Below, piece by piece: positions 26,644 through 32,513 of a DNA stretch of 32,513 bases (position 1 is the first letter of the stretch; every line of letters begins with the position of its first letter). Location of the stretch: NCBI RefSeq assembly GCF_008107625.1, contig NZ_SDKK01000021.1:52989-85501 (forward strand), given 5' to 3'. The notes beneath the pieces were generated by a model. That model did not search any database. It saw only the letters and a program-made list of their open reading frames with translations, and was not told where the DNA came from. The DNA comes from Zoogloea oleivorans (GTDB lineage Bacteria > Pseudomonadota > Gammaproteobacteria > Burkholderiales > Rhodocyclaceae). Position numbers and translations under genes: made by a program.

Positions 26644-27045
26644 TCAGCCCTTCGACGGACTTTTGCGCGAGGACTTGCCCACAGGCTTTTTTACGACGTG
26701 CACCCCATAGTCCGTCTTCAGCACCTCGATCACCGCTTCAAAGAACCGGGATTTCTCCCGGGCCTCCTTGAGCTGGACTTCCAGTTCCTTGATCCGCTGC
26801 TCGGGCGTGAGCGTCGGGCTGTTCGGGCTTGGGTTCGGCTTACTCATGCGGCCGTAGTGTGCCATCGGCCCCCAGTTCTGGCGACCGTGCTTGCGTAGCC
26901 AGACCAGCACCGTTGATCGACCCTGGATGCCGTACCGGTCCTGCGCCTGCTTGTAGGTCAGTTCGCCTTTTTCCACTTGCTCGACCACCGCCAGTTTAAA
27001 AGCCAGCGTGTAGTCCTTCTGCGTCCTCTTGATCCCTGAGTCCAT
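26644..27045 (-). CDS. IS3-family transposase OrfA (DNA-binding)
   Basis: A 133-aa protein with an N-terminal helix-turn-helix (YTLAFKLAVVEQVEKGELTYKQAQDRYGIQGRSTVLVWLRKHG), then a leucine-zipper-like stretch (EQRIKELEVQLKEAREKSRFFEAVIEVL) typical for OrfA multimerisation. The ATG at 27045 follows GGGGAAG. Near the 3' end, A AAA AAG lies in the correct zero frame for a -1 slip, and the stop lies 13 codons after the slip site, 2 bases before the OrfB GTG. Confidence 0.93.
   Translation of the reverse strand: MDSGIKRTQKDYTLAFKLAVVEQVEKGELTYKQAQDRYGIQGRSTVLVWLRKHGRQNWGPMAHYGRMSKPNPSPNSPTLTPEQRIKELEVQLKEAREKSRFFEAVIEVLKTDYGVHVVKKPVGKSSRKSPSKG
26686..26692 (-). other. Programmed -1 frameshift heptamer (A AAA AAG)
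   Basis: On the minus strand the orfA codons are GTA AAA AAG. A -1 slip gives AAA AAA GCC TGT GGG ... which stays open into OrfB through KVSRACRYM. This is the usual IS3-family mechanism. Confidence 0.8.
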
Positions 27046-27070
27046 CTGACTTCCCCTCTCTTGACAGAAA

Positions 27071-27098
27071 AGGTGTCAACTTCTTTCAGGACGGGTCA
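27071..27098. repeat. IS3 element inverted repeat (orfA-side end)
   Basis: Reverse complement of the other end with 23 of 28 positions identical, ending ...ACGGGTCA at the element boundary, followed by the GTT target copy. Confidence 0.85.
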
Positions 27099-27107
27099 GT
27101 TGGAATA

Positions 27108-27139
27108 AAAAAGCCCCCGGTAAAAACCGGGGGCTTTTT
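27108..27139. terminator. Bidirectional rho-independent terminator
   Basis: 13-bp perfect stem (AAAAAGCCCCCGG / CCGGGGGCTTTTT) with loop TAAAAA. T-runs appear on both strands, so it can end the minus-strand electron-transfer operon (stop at 27156) and plus-strand transcription from the ettA side. The IS now lies between ettA and this hairpin. Confidence 0.92.
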
Positions 27140-27155
27140 CAAATCGGAAGCAGGC

Positions 27156-29363
27156 TTACGGCAGGGCGACGATATAGGTCGCGCCTACGTAGGTCACATT
27201 CTGATTGGGCTTGAGATAAACCGAGGTGTTGTCGGAATACGCGAAGGGTGTTCCACCGTAACCCCAGGTCCACTCGTTCATCTTGGTGTGTTGATGGATC
27301 AGGTCAAGGCGCACGGCAGAATTCTTCTGTAGCGCGTACTTGCCGAACATCTTGACCGTGAATTGCCGGAAGGTAACGTCCGGCAAACCACCCGATGTGG
27401 CCAGAAGGGTTTTGTTGGCCGCCGAAGCGGAGGCATCCAGACCCTGGTTGTACTCGTTCTTGTCGTCGGTGAGCGTCAAGTCGGCACCGATATCAAGACG
27501 ACTGGTGGGCTTGCCCTTCACACCGATCCCGTAGGTGTCGCTCAGGTTGCGCAGAGCGGCCATGTAGCCGGTGGAGTGATCCACGTGCATGGTCTGATCC
27601 CCACGTGACCAGTAACCCGTGAGCTTCCACGCATCCGAGAGAATGTAGGCCAGGTCCATGCCGTAGAACGCCATGTGGCTGCTGTTGAGCCCTTTGGTCG
27701 TCGGCGCGGAGAACTTGTCTTCACCCCATTCGATCATGAACTGTACGGACAGCTGTTCAGTGGCAGCCCAGTCGGCTGAGGCCTTCAACTTGTCCCGCTG
27801 GCGATCGACCATGGACATCGGGAAAATCGCCGTGCGGCTGTAAATGGCGGAGTTGGATGTTTCGGTGACACCAAGTTCCGAGTTGGGCTTGAGCCAGCCG
27901 GAACCGCTGCGGTTGCTGCTCTGGTAGCCGACCGCCCCCGTGAGGGTTTCACTCATGGAACGGCGCAGTTCCATGCGGTAGCCGCTTTCCTCGGTCTTCT
28001 GGCGCAGGCCGCTCAAACCCGCGACCGAATTGGTCGGGACGAAGGAGCTGCGATCCAGCGACTCGTAATCGGCACCAAGGGTGGCACGGTAGCCCGCGGG
28101 CAACTGGTAGGTCGCTTCAAGCTTGCCGTTCAGGCGCTTCGGCGAGTAGTTGCCGTTGGTGAAAATCTTCGTGCCTTCGATGTTGTAGTAGGCGATCGGC
28201 GTCTTGTCGTTACGGTCTTCATAACGAACATTGGCCAGCAGCGACAACTTGGGCATCGGTCGCGAAGTCAGCCCGAACTGGTACAGACTGGTGTCGATGG
28301 ATCCACCGAGGTTGGTCCGCCCGTTGGGCGCATTGCCAAAACTCGAATAGTTGTCCGTCTGCGAGGCGTGGGAATAGGCGTACTTGAAGTTCGCCCGGGT
28401 CGTCGGCGTGAAGGCGTAGTTGCCGGACAGGAAAACCTGGTGAGCCTGATTGTCCGGCGGCAAGGCGATGGGAAGCTGCAGGATGCTCCGCAAACCTGAA
28501 GACAGGCCTGCTCCCCCCATGGGTGCGCCCAGGGGGTTGTTGAGGTTGCCGTCCACGGTCGCCGACATCGAGGTGTACTCGTTGTTGTAGAACGAACCGT
28601 AGTAGCCCCCCGACAGCAGCAACTTGTCATTTGAATAGTTGAGGCGGGCATCGAACTGCTTGGTGGTCGAGTTGATTGGCTCGGGAAGCATCAACAGCGC
28701 CCACTGGTTGATGCCTGTGGCTGCAGTCGTGCAGGTAGGCGCCGGCGCAGCCCCCGAGGGGCAGTTGAAACCATTGCCAAACAGACGGGCGCCGTTCTTG
28801 TCCTCGTTCTTGAAACTGGCTTCAAACTGCAGCGACTTGCTCAGCCACTTCTCAACCGAAACGGTGACGTTCTTGCGCTTGAGATTCAGGTTCAGCTCGT
28901 CACCGGAGCCCACAGTCGCCAGCCGTGAGACCAGCGGACTCGTGGAACCAGCGCCGATCAGGCTGGTGTTGATGGTGCGCGGATCGTGGCGGACCATCTC
29001 GTTATATTCCAGCGAGTACTTCCAGTCCCCCTGCTTCTGCTGCCCAAACTGCACTTCTCGCGTATCCAGCCCCAGATCACGGCCCTGAAGGGTCGTCCAG
29101 GTGCCGGTGGCATCGTCGCGCTTGATGTAGTCCAGGTCGAGCAGCAGATAGGTATCGTTGCGACGCAGACCGTTGTACTGGCCAAAGAAGCTGCGCTCGC
29201 TGCTGGAACCGCTAAGACCGGCAACACCTACGGCAACGGAACTGTCGGGACGGGTCAGCGCAGCGATGTCTTCATCTTCTGCATGGGCTTGGCCAAATGC
29301 AGCAAACAGGGCCAGCGCAAGGAGCTTGAGGCTGAAACCCGGGAGTGCTTTCGAGGTTCTCAT
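27156..29363 (-). CDS. MtrB/PioB-family outer-membrane beta-barrel (decaheme-associated porin)
   Basis: A 735-aa exported protein. Signal peptide: residues 1–28 (LKLLALALFAAFGQAHA). The rest is a series of short amphipathic strands rich in Tyr/Asn/Thr/Ser with alternating hydrophobicity (for example LLLSGGYYGSFYNNEYTS and KLSLLANVRYEDRND), as in 26–28-strand MtrB/PioB porins that sheath a decaheme cytochrome across the outer membrane. It follows the decaheme gene by 19 bases, the pairing expected for an MtrAB/PioAB conduit. Unlike Shewanella MtrB there is no CxxC near the mature N-terminus; the only Cys pair lies in one predicted loop (NCPSGAAPAPTC). The C-terminus ends VALP rather than in an aromatic residue. 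Confidence 0.9.
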   Translation of the reverse strand: MRTSKALPGFSLKLLALALFAAFGQAHAEDEDIAALTRPDSSVAVGVAGLSGSSSERSFFGQYNGLRRNDTYLLLDLDYIKRDDATGTWTTLQGRDLGLDTREVQFGQQKQGDWKYSLEYNEMVRHDPRTINTSLIGAGSTSPLVSRLATVGSGDELNLNLKRKNVTVSVEKWLSKSLQFEASFKNEDKNGARLFGNGFNCPSGAAPAPTCTTAATGINQWALLMLPEPINSTTKQFDARLNYSNDKLLLSGGYYGSFYNNEYTSMSATVDGNLNNPLGAPMGGAGLSSGLRSILQLPIALPPDNQAHQVFLSGNYAFTPTTRANFKYAYSHASQTDNYSSFGNAPNGRTNLGGSIDTSLYQFGLTSRPMPKLSLLANVRYEDRNDKTPIAYYNIEGTKIFTNGNYSPKRLNGKLEATYQLPAGYRATLGADYESLDRSSFVPTNSVAGLSGLRQKTEESGYRMELRRSMSETLTGAVGYQSSNRSGSGWLKPNSELGVTETSNSAIYSRTAIFPMSMVDRQRDKLKASADWAATEQLSVQFMIEWGEDKFSAPTTKGLNSSHMAFYGMDLAYILSDAWKLTGYWSRGDQTMHVDHSTGYMAALRNLSDTYGIGVKGKPTSRLDIGADLTLTDDKNEYNQGLDASASAANKTLLATSGGLPDVTFRQFTVKMFGKYALQKNSAVRLDLIHQHTKMNEWTWGYGGTPFAYSDNTSVYLKPNQNVTYVGATYIVALP

Positions 29364-29382
29364 GATGGTTCTCCCACTACTC

Positions 29383-30375
29383 TCAACGCAGGTTGAACTG
29401 CGGAGTCGGATTGGTTGCGCTCGGATTGTTGCTGCCGTGCACCTGGGTGTGGCAGTTCATGCAGCCCCGCGCCTGGGTGTAGTTGATGCCCGACTTGCCG
29501 CTCGATGTAGCGGTCGGTACGGTCGGCAACTGGCCTTGCAACTGTCCAAGCTGACCGCCATGAGGCGTGTGGCACTGGTGGCACAGGAAAGGCGCACGCA
29601 CCTTCAGGAGGCTTTCGGCAACCGTGCCGTGGGGGTTGTGGCAGTTGCCGCAATCCTCGTTGACCGGCTCATGGCTATGCACGAAGGGGCCGCGCTTTTC
29701 CATGTGGCAGGTGTAGCAGGTCTCGACCACGCTATCGCGCTTGACCAGCTTCGGACCGACAGAGCCGTGGGCGTTGTGGCAGTCCGAGCAGGCAACCTTT
29801 CCTTCCAGCACCGGATGGTGGGAGGGCTTGCTGACCTGGGCGCGCTGCTCCTTGTGGCAGGTGAAGCACACTTCGGGCTGGGTGCGCTTGTCAGCGACCT
29901 TGTCCTTGGCGGTATGCAACTGGTGGCAGGACGTGCACGCCACATCGGCACGCTGGTGGGCACTGCCTTCCCAGTGGGAACGCTTGGAATCCTTGCGGTG
30001 ACAAGAGATACAGGACTCGTTGCGGGCCTCTACCGGAGTAGTGGTCCCCTTACTGAAGTTGCGGTCGGTGGCTGGACGCGCCTTCAGCTTTTCGGGATTG
30101 TTCGTGTGCTTGTCACTTTCACCGTGACAGTTGGTACAGCTGGGAGTACGACCATCGGCCACGGTGCCGTGCTTGGTCTTGCCGATGTGCAGCAGCCTGG
30201 GTTCATCTGCTTCGTCGTGACAGGTGGTGCACTTGGCATCCCCCTTCAGGACCAGATCCTTGGCGGGCGGCTTGGCGCCGGCGGTTGCAGGGGCATCGGC
30301 TGCCAGAGCAGCGGAAGTGCCGGCAAGGGCCCCGAGCAACGCGCACGAGGCGAACAACTGTCGCAAGAATTTCAT
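29383..30375 (-). CDS. Periplasmic decaheme c-type cytochrome (MtrA/PioA/DmsE family)
   Basis: A 330-aa cytochrome with a signal peptide (about residues 1–26, FASCALLGALAGTSAALA). Ten CxxCH sites are present in order: CTTCH, CTNCH, CISCH, CTSCH, CFTCH, CSDCH, CYTCH, CGNCH, CHQCH, CMNCH; first heme at residues 49–53. Spaced His residues (HGTVADG, HWEGSAHQR, HHPVLEG, HSHEPVNE) can serve as distal ligands. Length and heme number match the MtrA/DmsE family, which sits inside an MtrB-type porin. The start ATG at 30375 follows GGGAG and gives the signal peptide; the open frame upstream overlaps the monoheme gene and is not real. No dms reductase genes are nearby, so an extracellular electron conduit is favoured. 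Confidence 0.95.
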   Translation of the reverse strand: MKFLRQLFASCALLGALAGTSAALAADAPATAGAKPPAKDLVLKGDAKCTTCHDEADEPRLLHIGKTKHGTVADGRTPSCTNCHGESDKHTNNPEKLKARPATDRNFSKGTTTPVEARNESCISCHRKDSKRSHWEGSAHQRADVACTSCHQLHTAKDKVADKRTQPEVCFTCHKEQRAQVSKPSHHPVLEGKVACSDCHNAHGSVGPKLVKRDSVVETCYTCHMEKRGPFVHSHEPVNEDCGNCHNPHGTVAESLLKVRAPFLCHQCHTPHGGQLGQLQGQLPTVPTATSSGKSGINYTQARGCMNCHTQVHGSNNPSATNPTPQFNLR

Positions 30376-30443
30376 TTTTTTCTCCCTGATACTGCTTTCG
30401 GTATTGAGGGCGACCGGCAAGACGGCCCCCCTCTTCGACCTGT

Positions 30444-30794
30444 TTACTTGCCGAGTGAAAGAATCCAGTCCGTCAGATTCTTGATCGCGACCTTGTCCTT
30501 GGTCTTGATGACTTTGTGTTCCTCTTCCTTGCCGTCCTCGAACTTGACCTTTTCGCCCGAAGTAAGGTGGTGCAACAATTTGGCTTCGGCATCTGCCTTG
30601 CCCTTCAAGGACTTCGAGATTTCGGTGAGCGACTTGGCTTCCTTCTTTTTGTCCACCGCGTGGCACTTGAGGCAACCTTCCTTCTTGGCGAGGGCCTGAG
30701 CCTCGTCGGCGTCGAAGGCAAAGGCCTGCGTGGACATCAGCAGACCTGCAGCACACAGGCCGGACATCATTGCAGTCATAACTTTGGCATTCAT
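30444..30794 (-). CDS. Small monoheme cytochrome c (putative periplasmic shuttle)
   Basis: A 116-aa protein with a signal peptide (about 1–27, ending TQAFA) and one heme site CLKCH (41–45). The end NLTDWILSL is the C-terminal helix of class I cytochromes c. However, no Met occurs after residue 20, so the usual His/Met ligation is impossible; His75, His76 or His93 must be the distal ligand, His93 being near the place where Met normally sits. The mature protein is very Lys/Glu-rich. Good ribosome site (AAGGAGAG). It lies between the cytochrome b gene (45 bases) and the decaheme gene (68 bases), and by analogy with MtoD may carry electrons across the periplasm. Confidence 0.9.
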   Translation of the reverse strand: MNAKVMTAMMSGLCAAGLLMSTQAFAFDADEAQALAKKEGCLKCHAVDKKKEAKSLTEISKSLKGKADAEAKLLHHLTSGEKVKFEDGKEEEHKVIKTKDKVAIKNLTDWILSLGK

Positions 30795-30839
30795 ATCAAC
30801 TCTCCTTGAGGTCGTTTTTTCGATTTTGGGGGACGTAAA

Positions 30840-31454
30840 TCAGTGCTCGTACCAACCGGTAAACATCATCTTGAACAAGCTGGAAACTTTCGGACCCATG
30901 GTGCCCAGGTAGATGTGGCTCACCATGAACAGCAGGATCACAGCCGCGCCGAGGTAATGGACCAGGGCGACAGGCAGCAGGCCGTCGAGGCCGAACAAAC
31001 GGTCCGGAGCGAACTGGGGATACAGGAAGACCAGCCCGGTGAGGATCACGACCGGCATCACCAGATACATGATCGACCAGTAGGTGACGGCCTGCAGAGC
31101 GTTGAAGTTGACTTCCGGGGTGGGCGGGAAAGGTTCGGCCTCACCCTTGAAGATGCCCACGCCGTAGAACTGCATCTGCTTCAGGCAGCGCCCGATGATG
31201 CCGGGGGGCTTGGGTACGTATTGCCACCAGTTGCCGGTCAGGATGTTGCCGGTCACGAACACCGCGTACAGCACCGCAAGGCAGACACCGGCCACGTTGT
31301 GAACGCGCGCTGCCAGCGAGAACTCCACCAGAGGCAGGCTGGGATCGGCAAAGTGCAGGCTGATCCCGGTGATCGACAGCACGACGATCGCCAGGGCGTT
31401 GCTCCAGTGCCACAGGCGTATCCACAGGGGCAACATGAAAATGCGCTTAGTCAT
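30840..31454 (-). CDS. Di-heme cytochrome b, b561/FdhGamma type (quinone-interacting)
   Basis: A 204-aa inner-membrane protein with four main transmembrane helices (about 15–35, 48–72, 122–146, 160–184). Four His at 16 (RLWHWSN), 52 (ARVHNVAG), 166 (VHYLGA) and 180 (VSHIYLGTMG) are placed to hold two b-type hemes as in the cytochrome b561/Ni-hydrogenase and formate dehydrogenase gamma family. The ending GTMGPK...FTGWYEH resembles that group. It would exchange electrons between the quinone pool and a periplasmic partner. Its start overlaps the upstream heptaheme gene by 8 bases, strongly suggesting that the two proteins form one complex. Confidence 0.93.
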   Translation of the reverse strand: MTKRIFMLPLWIRLWHWSNALAIVVLSITGISLHFADPSLPLVEFSLAARVHNVAGVCLAVLYAVFVTGNILTGNWWQYVPKPPGIIGRCLKQMQFYGVGIFKGEAEPFPPTPEVNFNALQAVTYWSIMYLVMPVVILTGLVFLYPQFAPDRLFGLDGLLPVALVHYLGAAVILLFMVSHIYLGTMGPKVSSLFKMMFTGWYEH

Positions 31455-32418
31455 GGTTCTTGCTCCTGCGCAGACGAGTCGTAATGATGCGGACGAGGCC
31501 GTGACCGATCACGCCAACGACAGTGGCGACGAACAGGACGATGAGGATGAGGTCGAGGGACGGGTTGCGGGTTGCCCCCACCACGTAGGAATTGCTCAGG
31601 ATCACGCTGTTGATGAAGCCGTACTTGTTCTGCTCTTCAGTTTGCAGGTGACGGTAAAGACGGGCATTCAGCGAACTGTTGGCGGTGTGGCAACTCGCGC
31701 ACTTTTTTTCGGCCTTGTCCTTGTTCTGGATCTCGTGGGAGAGAGAAAGCTTGTCTTCAGTCGGTGTGTGGCATTCCACACAGCGCACGGCCTTCCAGTG
31801 CAGGCGGGTGTTGGGCAGCCAGTCGTGAATGTCGTCGATGGGCGGACGCTTTTTCTTGTCCGGCGCCATCTTGGCGAAGGCGATGTCGGAGTCGTGACAA
31901 TCCAGGCAGATCTTGTTGTCCTGGGCGACGATCTTGTGCGGGTCACGCAGCTTTGTCGCGACGGCCATCACGTGGGGGTCGTGGCAAGTGGCGCAGGTAA
32001 AAGTGTCACTGAGGTTCTCGGCATGCACCGACTTGTCGAACTGGCGTTCGATGCGCATGGCCTTGCGAGCGTGGCAATCCTGGCATTCGCTGATGCCTTC
32101 CCTCGCCTTCGCCGCGTGGGGATGTTCGTCGTAGCCGTCGCCATGACACTTGCTACAGGCCATCTGGCCGTGGTCGGATGCCGTAAAGGTATCCAGATGA
32201 ACCAGATGTTCGCGCAGCTTCTTGAGATCCATTCCTTCCTTGGGCGGTGCCTTCAGCCCTGCTTCGGAGTGGCATTTCAGGCATTCACCATTGGCGGCCC
32301 GAATTTTCACCAGCGCTTCGGGGGATGGGGGTGGATCGTCGGCAAAGACAGGCGCGGCGACCACGAAGGCCAGCAGCGCCAAAATCCCGCCAAAACGTTT
32401 TTTTATTTTCCCGAACAC
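31447..32418 (-). CDS. Heptaheme c-type cytochrome with C-terminal membrane anchor
   Basis: A 323-aa protein: signal peptide 1–26 (FGGILALLAFVVAAPVFA), seven CxxCH sites (CLKCH at 46–50, CSKCH, CQDCH, CATCH, CLDCH, CVECH, CASCH), then one transmembrane helix near residues 287–311 (LDLILIVLFVATVVGVIGHG) and a basic cytoplasmic end. Thus the hemes are periplasmic and tethered by the C-terminus, unlike NapC/CymA proteins, which have an N-terminal anchor and four hemes. Paired with the overlapping cytochrome b gene it forms a plausible quinol-oxidising or quinone-reducing module. The start is GTG at 32418, preceded by GAGGAA at good spacing. It is the first gene of the visible operon. Confidence 0.93.
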   Translation of the reverse strand: MFGKIKKRFGGILALLAFVVAAPVFADDPPPSPEALVKIRAANGECLKCHSEAGLKAPPKEGMDLKKLREHLVHLDTFTASDHGQMACSKCHGDGYDEHPHAAKAREGISECQDCHARKAMRIERQFDKSVHAENLSDTFTCATCHDPHVMAVATKLRDPHKIVAQDNKICLDCHDSDIAFAKMAPDKKKRPPIDDIHDWLPNTRLHWKAVRCVECHTPTEDKLSLSHEIQNKDKAEKKCASCHTANSSLNARLYRHLQTEEQNKYGFINSVILSNSYVVGATRNPSLDLILIVLFVATVVGVIGHGLVRIITTRLRRSKNHD

Positions 32419-32513
32419 GTGAATTCCTCGAATTTAACAACTGGAGAAATTATCGGCTCCCAACTTTTCACTAGAAGATTTTGATACGGTGAATCGTAAG
32501 CGTCCAGCCAAGT
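32419..32513 (-). other. Leader of the electron-transfer operon (to window edge)
   Basis: 95 bases upstream of the heptaheme GTG. It holds the GAGGAA ribosome site and an AT-rich stretch containing GATAAT; a promoter is plausible but no -35 can be assigned. An ATCAA half-site occurs near 32475 without a matching second half. Whether further operon genes lie beyond the edge cannot be seen. Confidence 0.4.

Larger units (their letters stand above)
25757..27098 (-). mobile_element. Intact IS3-family insertion sequence (1342 bp)
   Basis: The element starts and ends with TGACCCGTCCT...; 28-bp terminal inverted repeats agree at 23 positions. Both sides are flanked by GTT (25754–25756 and 27099–27101), a 3-bp target duplication typical of IS3. 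It carries orfA and orfB on the minus strand with an A6G frameshift site. It lies between ettA and the terminator hairpin at 27108. Confidence 0.93.

Noticed and set aside
29383-30375. Part of a DMSO reductase system (DmsE name)
   Set aside because: No molybdopterin reductase, DmsB or DmsG gene is present; the gene neighbours fit a conduit with a cytochrome b module instead.
29158-30699. 513-codon open frame opposite the cytochrome genes
   Set aside because: It runs through both the decaheme and porin genes in antisense; the minus-strand genes have ten and one heme motifs with ribosome sites.
31447-32418. NapC/NirT/CymA family cytochrome
   Set aside because: It has seven hemes, a cleavable-looking signal peptide and a C-terminal helix, unlike the N-terminally anchored tetraheme family.
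32475-32489. FNR box upstream of the electron-transfer operon
   Set aside because: Only one half (ATCAA on the minus strand) matches; the other half does not, so anaerobic control cannot be claimed.

Overview
The window is GC-rich, gene-dense DNA, most likely from the chromosome of a betaproteobacterium, probably Rhodocyclales (Azospira/Dechloromonas type). This is inferred from protein style, the gloB–methyltransferase–rnhA–dnaQ cluster, a PHB depolymerase, a FinR-type regulator beside fpr, and GCTAnAAT-like -10 elements close to start codons. No tRNA, rRNA, CRISPR array or prophage was seen.

Layout. 1–7.5 kb: the 3' part of mutS (cut by the window edge), a small unknown gene, a spermidine-synthase-like gene coupled to an L-2-hydroxyglutarate-oxidase-like flavoprotein, a two-domain retropepsin-like protease, dnaQ, rnhA, a methyltransferase and divergent gloB. 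7.5–17.5 kb: a REC-GGDEF response regulator, mltD, a fused double ABC ATPase of the peptide-uptake type, slyD, a Bcp-type peroxiredoxin, lexA with an SOS box, a MATE exporter and an M61 peptidase. 17.45–17.9 kb: a 451-bp non-coding region with a duplicated 104-nt element. Each copy ends in a hairpin, one base pair of which has changed in a compensatory way, and the region is rich in DnaA-box-like 9-mers. 17.9–25.7 kb: a LysR regulator (FinR-like) divergent from fpr, a REP-like inverted pair, a type-2 PHB depolymerase coupled to a MAPEG protein, an MsbA-like ABC exporter, a FeeM-like N-acyl amino acid synthase and ettA. 25.76–27.10 kb: an intact IS3-family element with 28-bp inverted repeats, a 3-bp target duplication and an A6G frameshift site. 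It lies between ettA and the bidirectional terminator that probably once served it.

27.1–32.4 kb (minus strand): the most notable region, a five-gene electron-transfer operon. In transcription order it encodes a seven-heme c-type cytochrome with a C-terminal membrane anchor, a four-helix cytochrome b, a small monoheme cytochrome c with no Met available as distal ligand, a ten-heme MtrA/DmsE/PioA-type cytochrome, and an MtrB/PioB-type outer-membrane porin. Together they could form a continuous route between the quinone pool and the cell exterior: cytochrome b plus heptaheme in the inner membrane, monoheme shuttle in the periplasm, decaheme-in-porin conduit across the outer membrane. No CymA and no extracellular MtrC/OmcA-type cytochrome is encoded here, although genes may continue past the right edge. 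The b/heptaheme pair looks like a split counterpart of the fused Geobacter CbcL-type quinone oxidoreductase, and the whole cluster like a variant of the mtoAB–mtoD–cymA arrangement of iron oxidizers. Direction of electron flow and substrate cannot be read from sequence.
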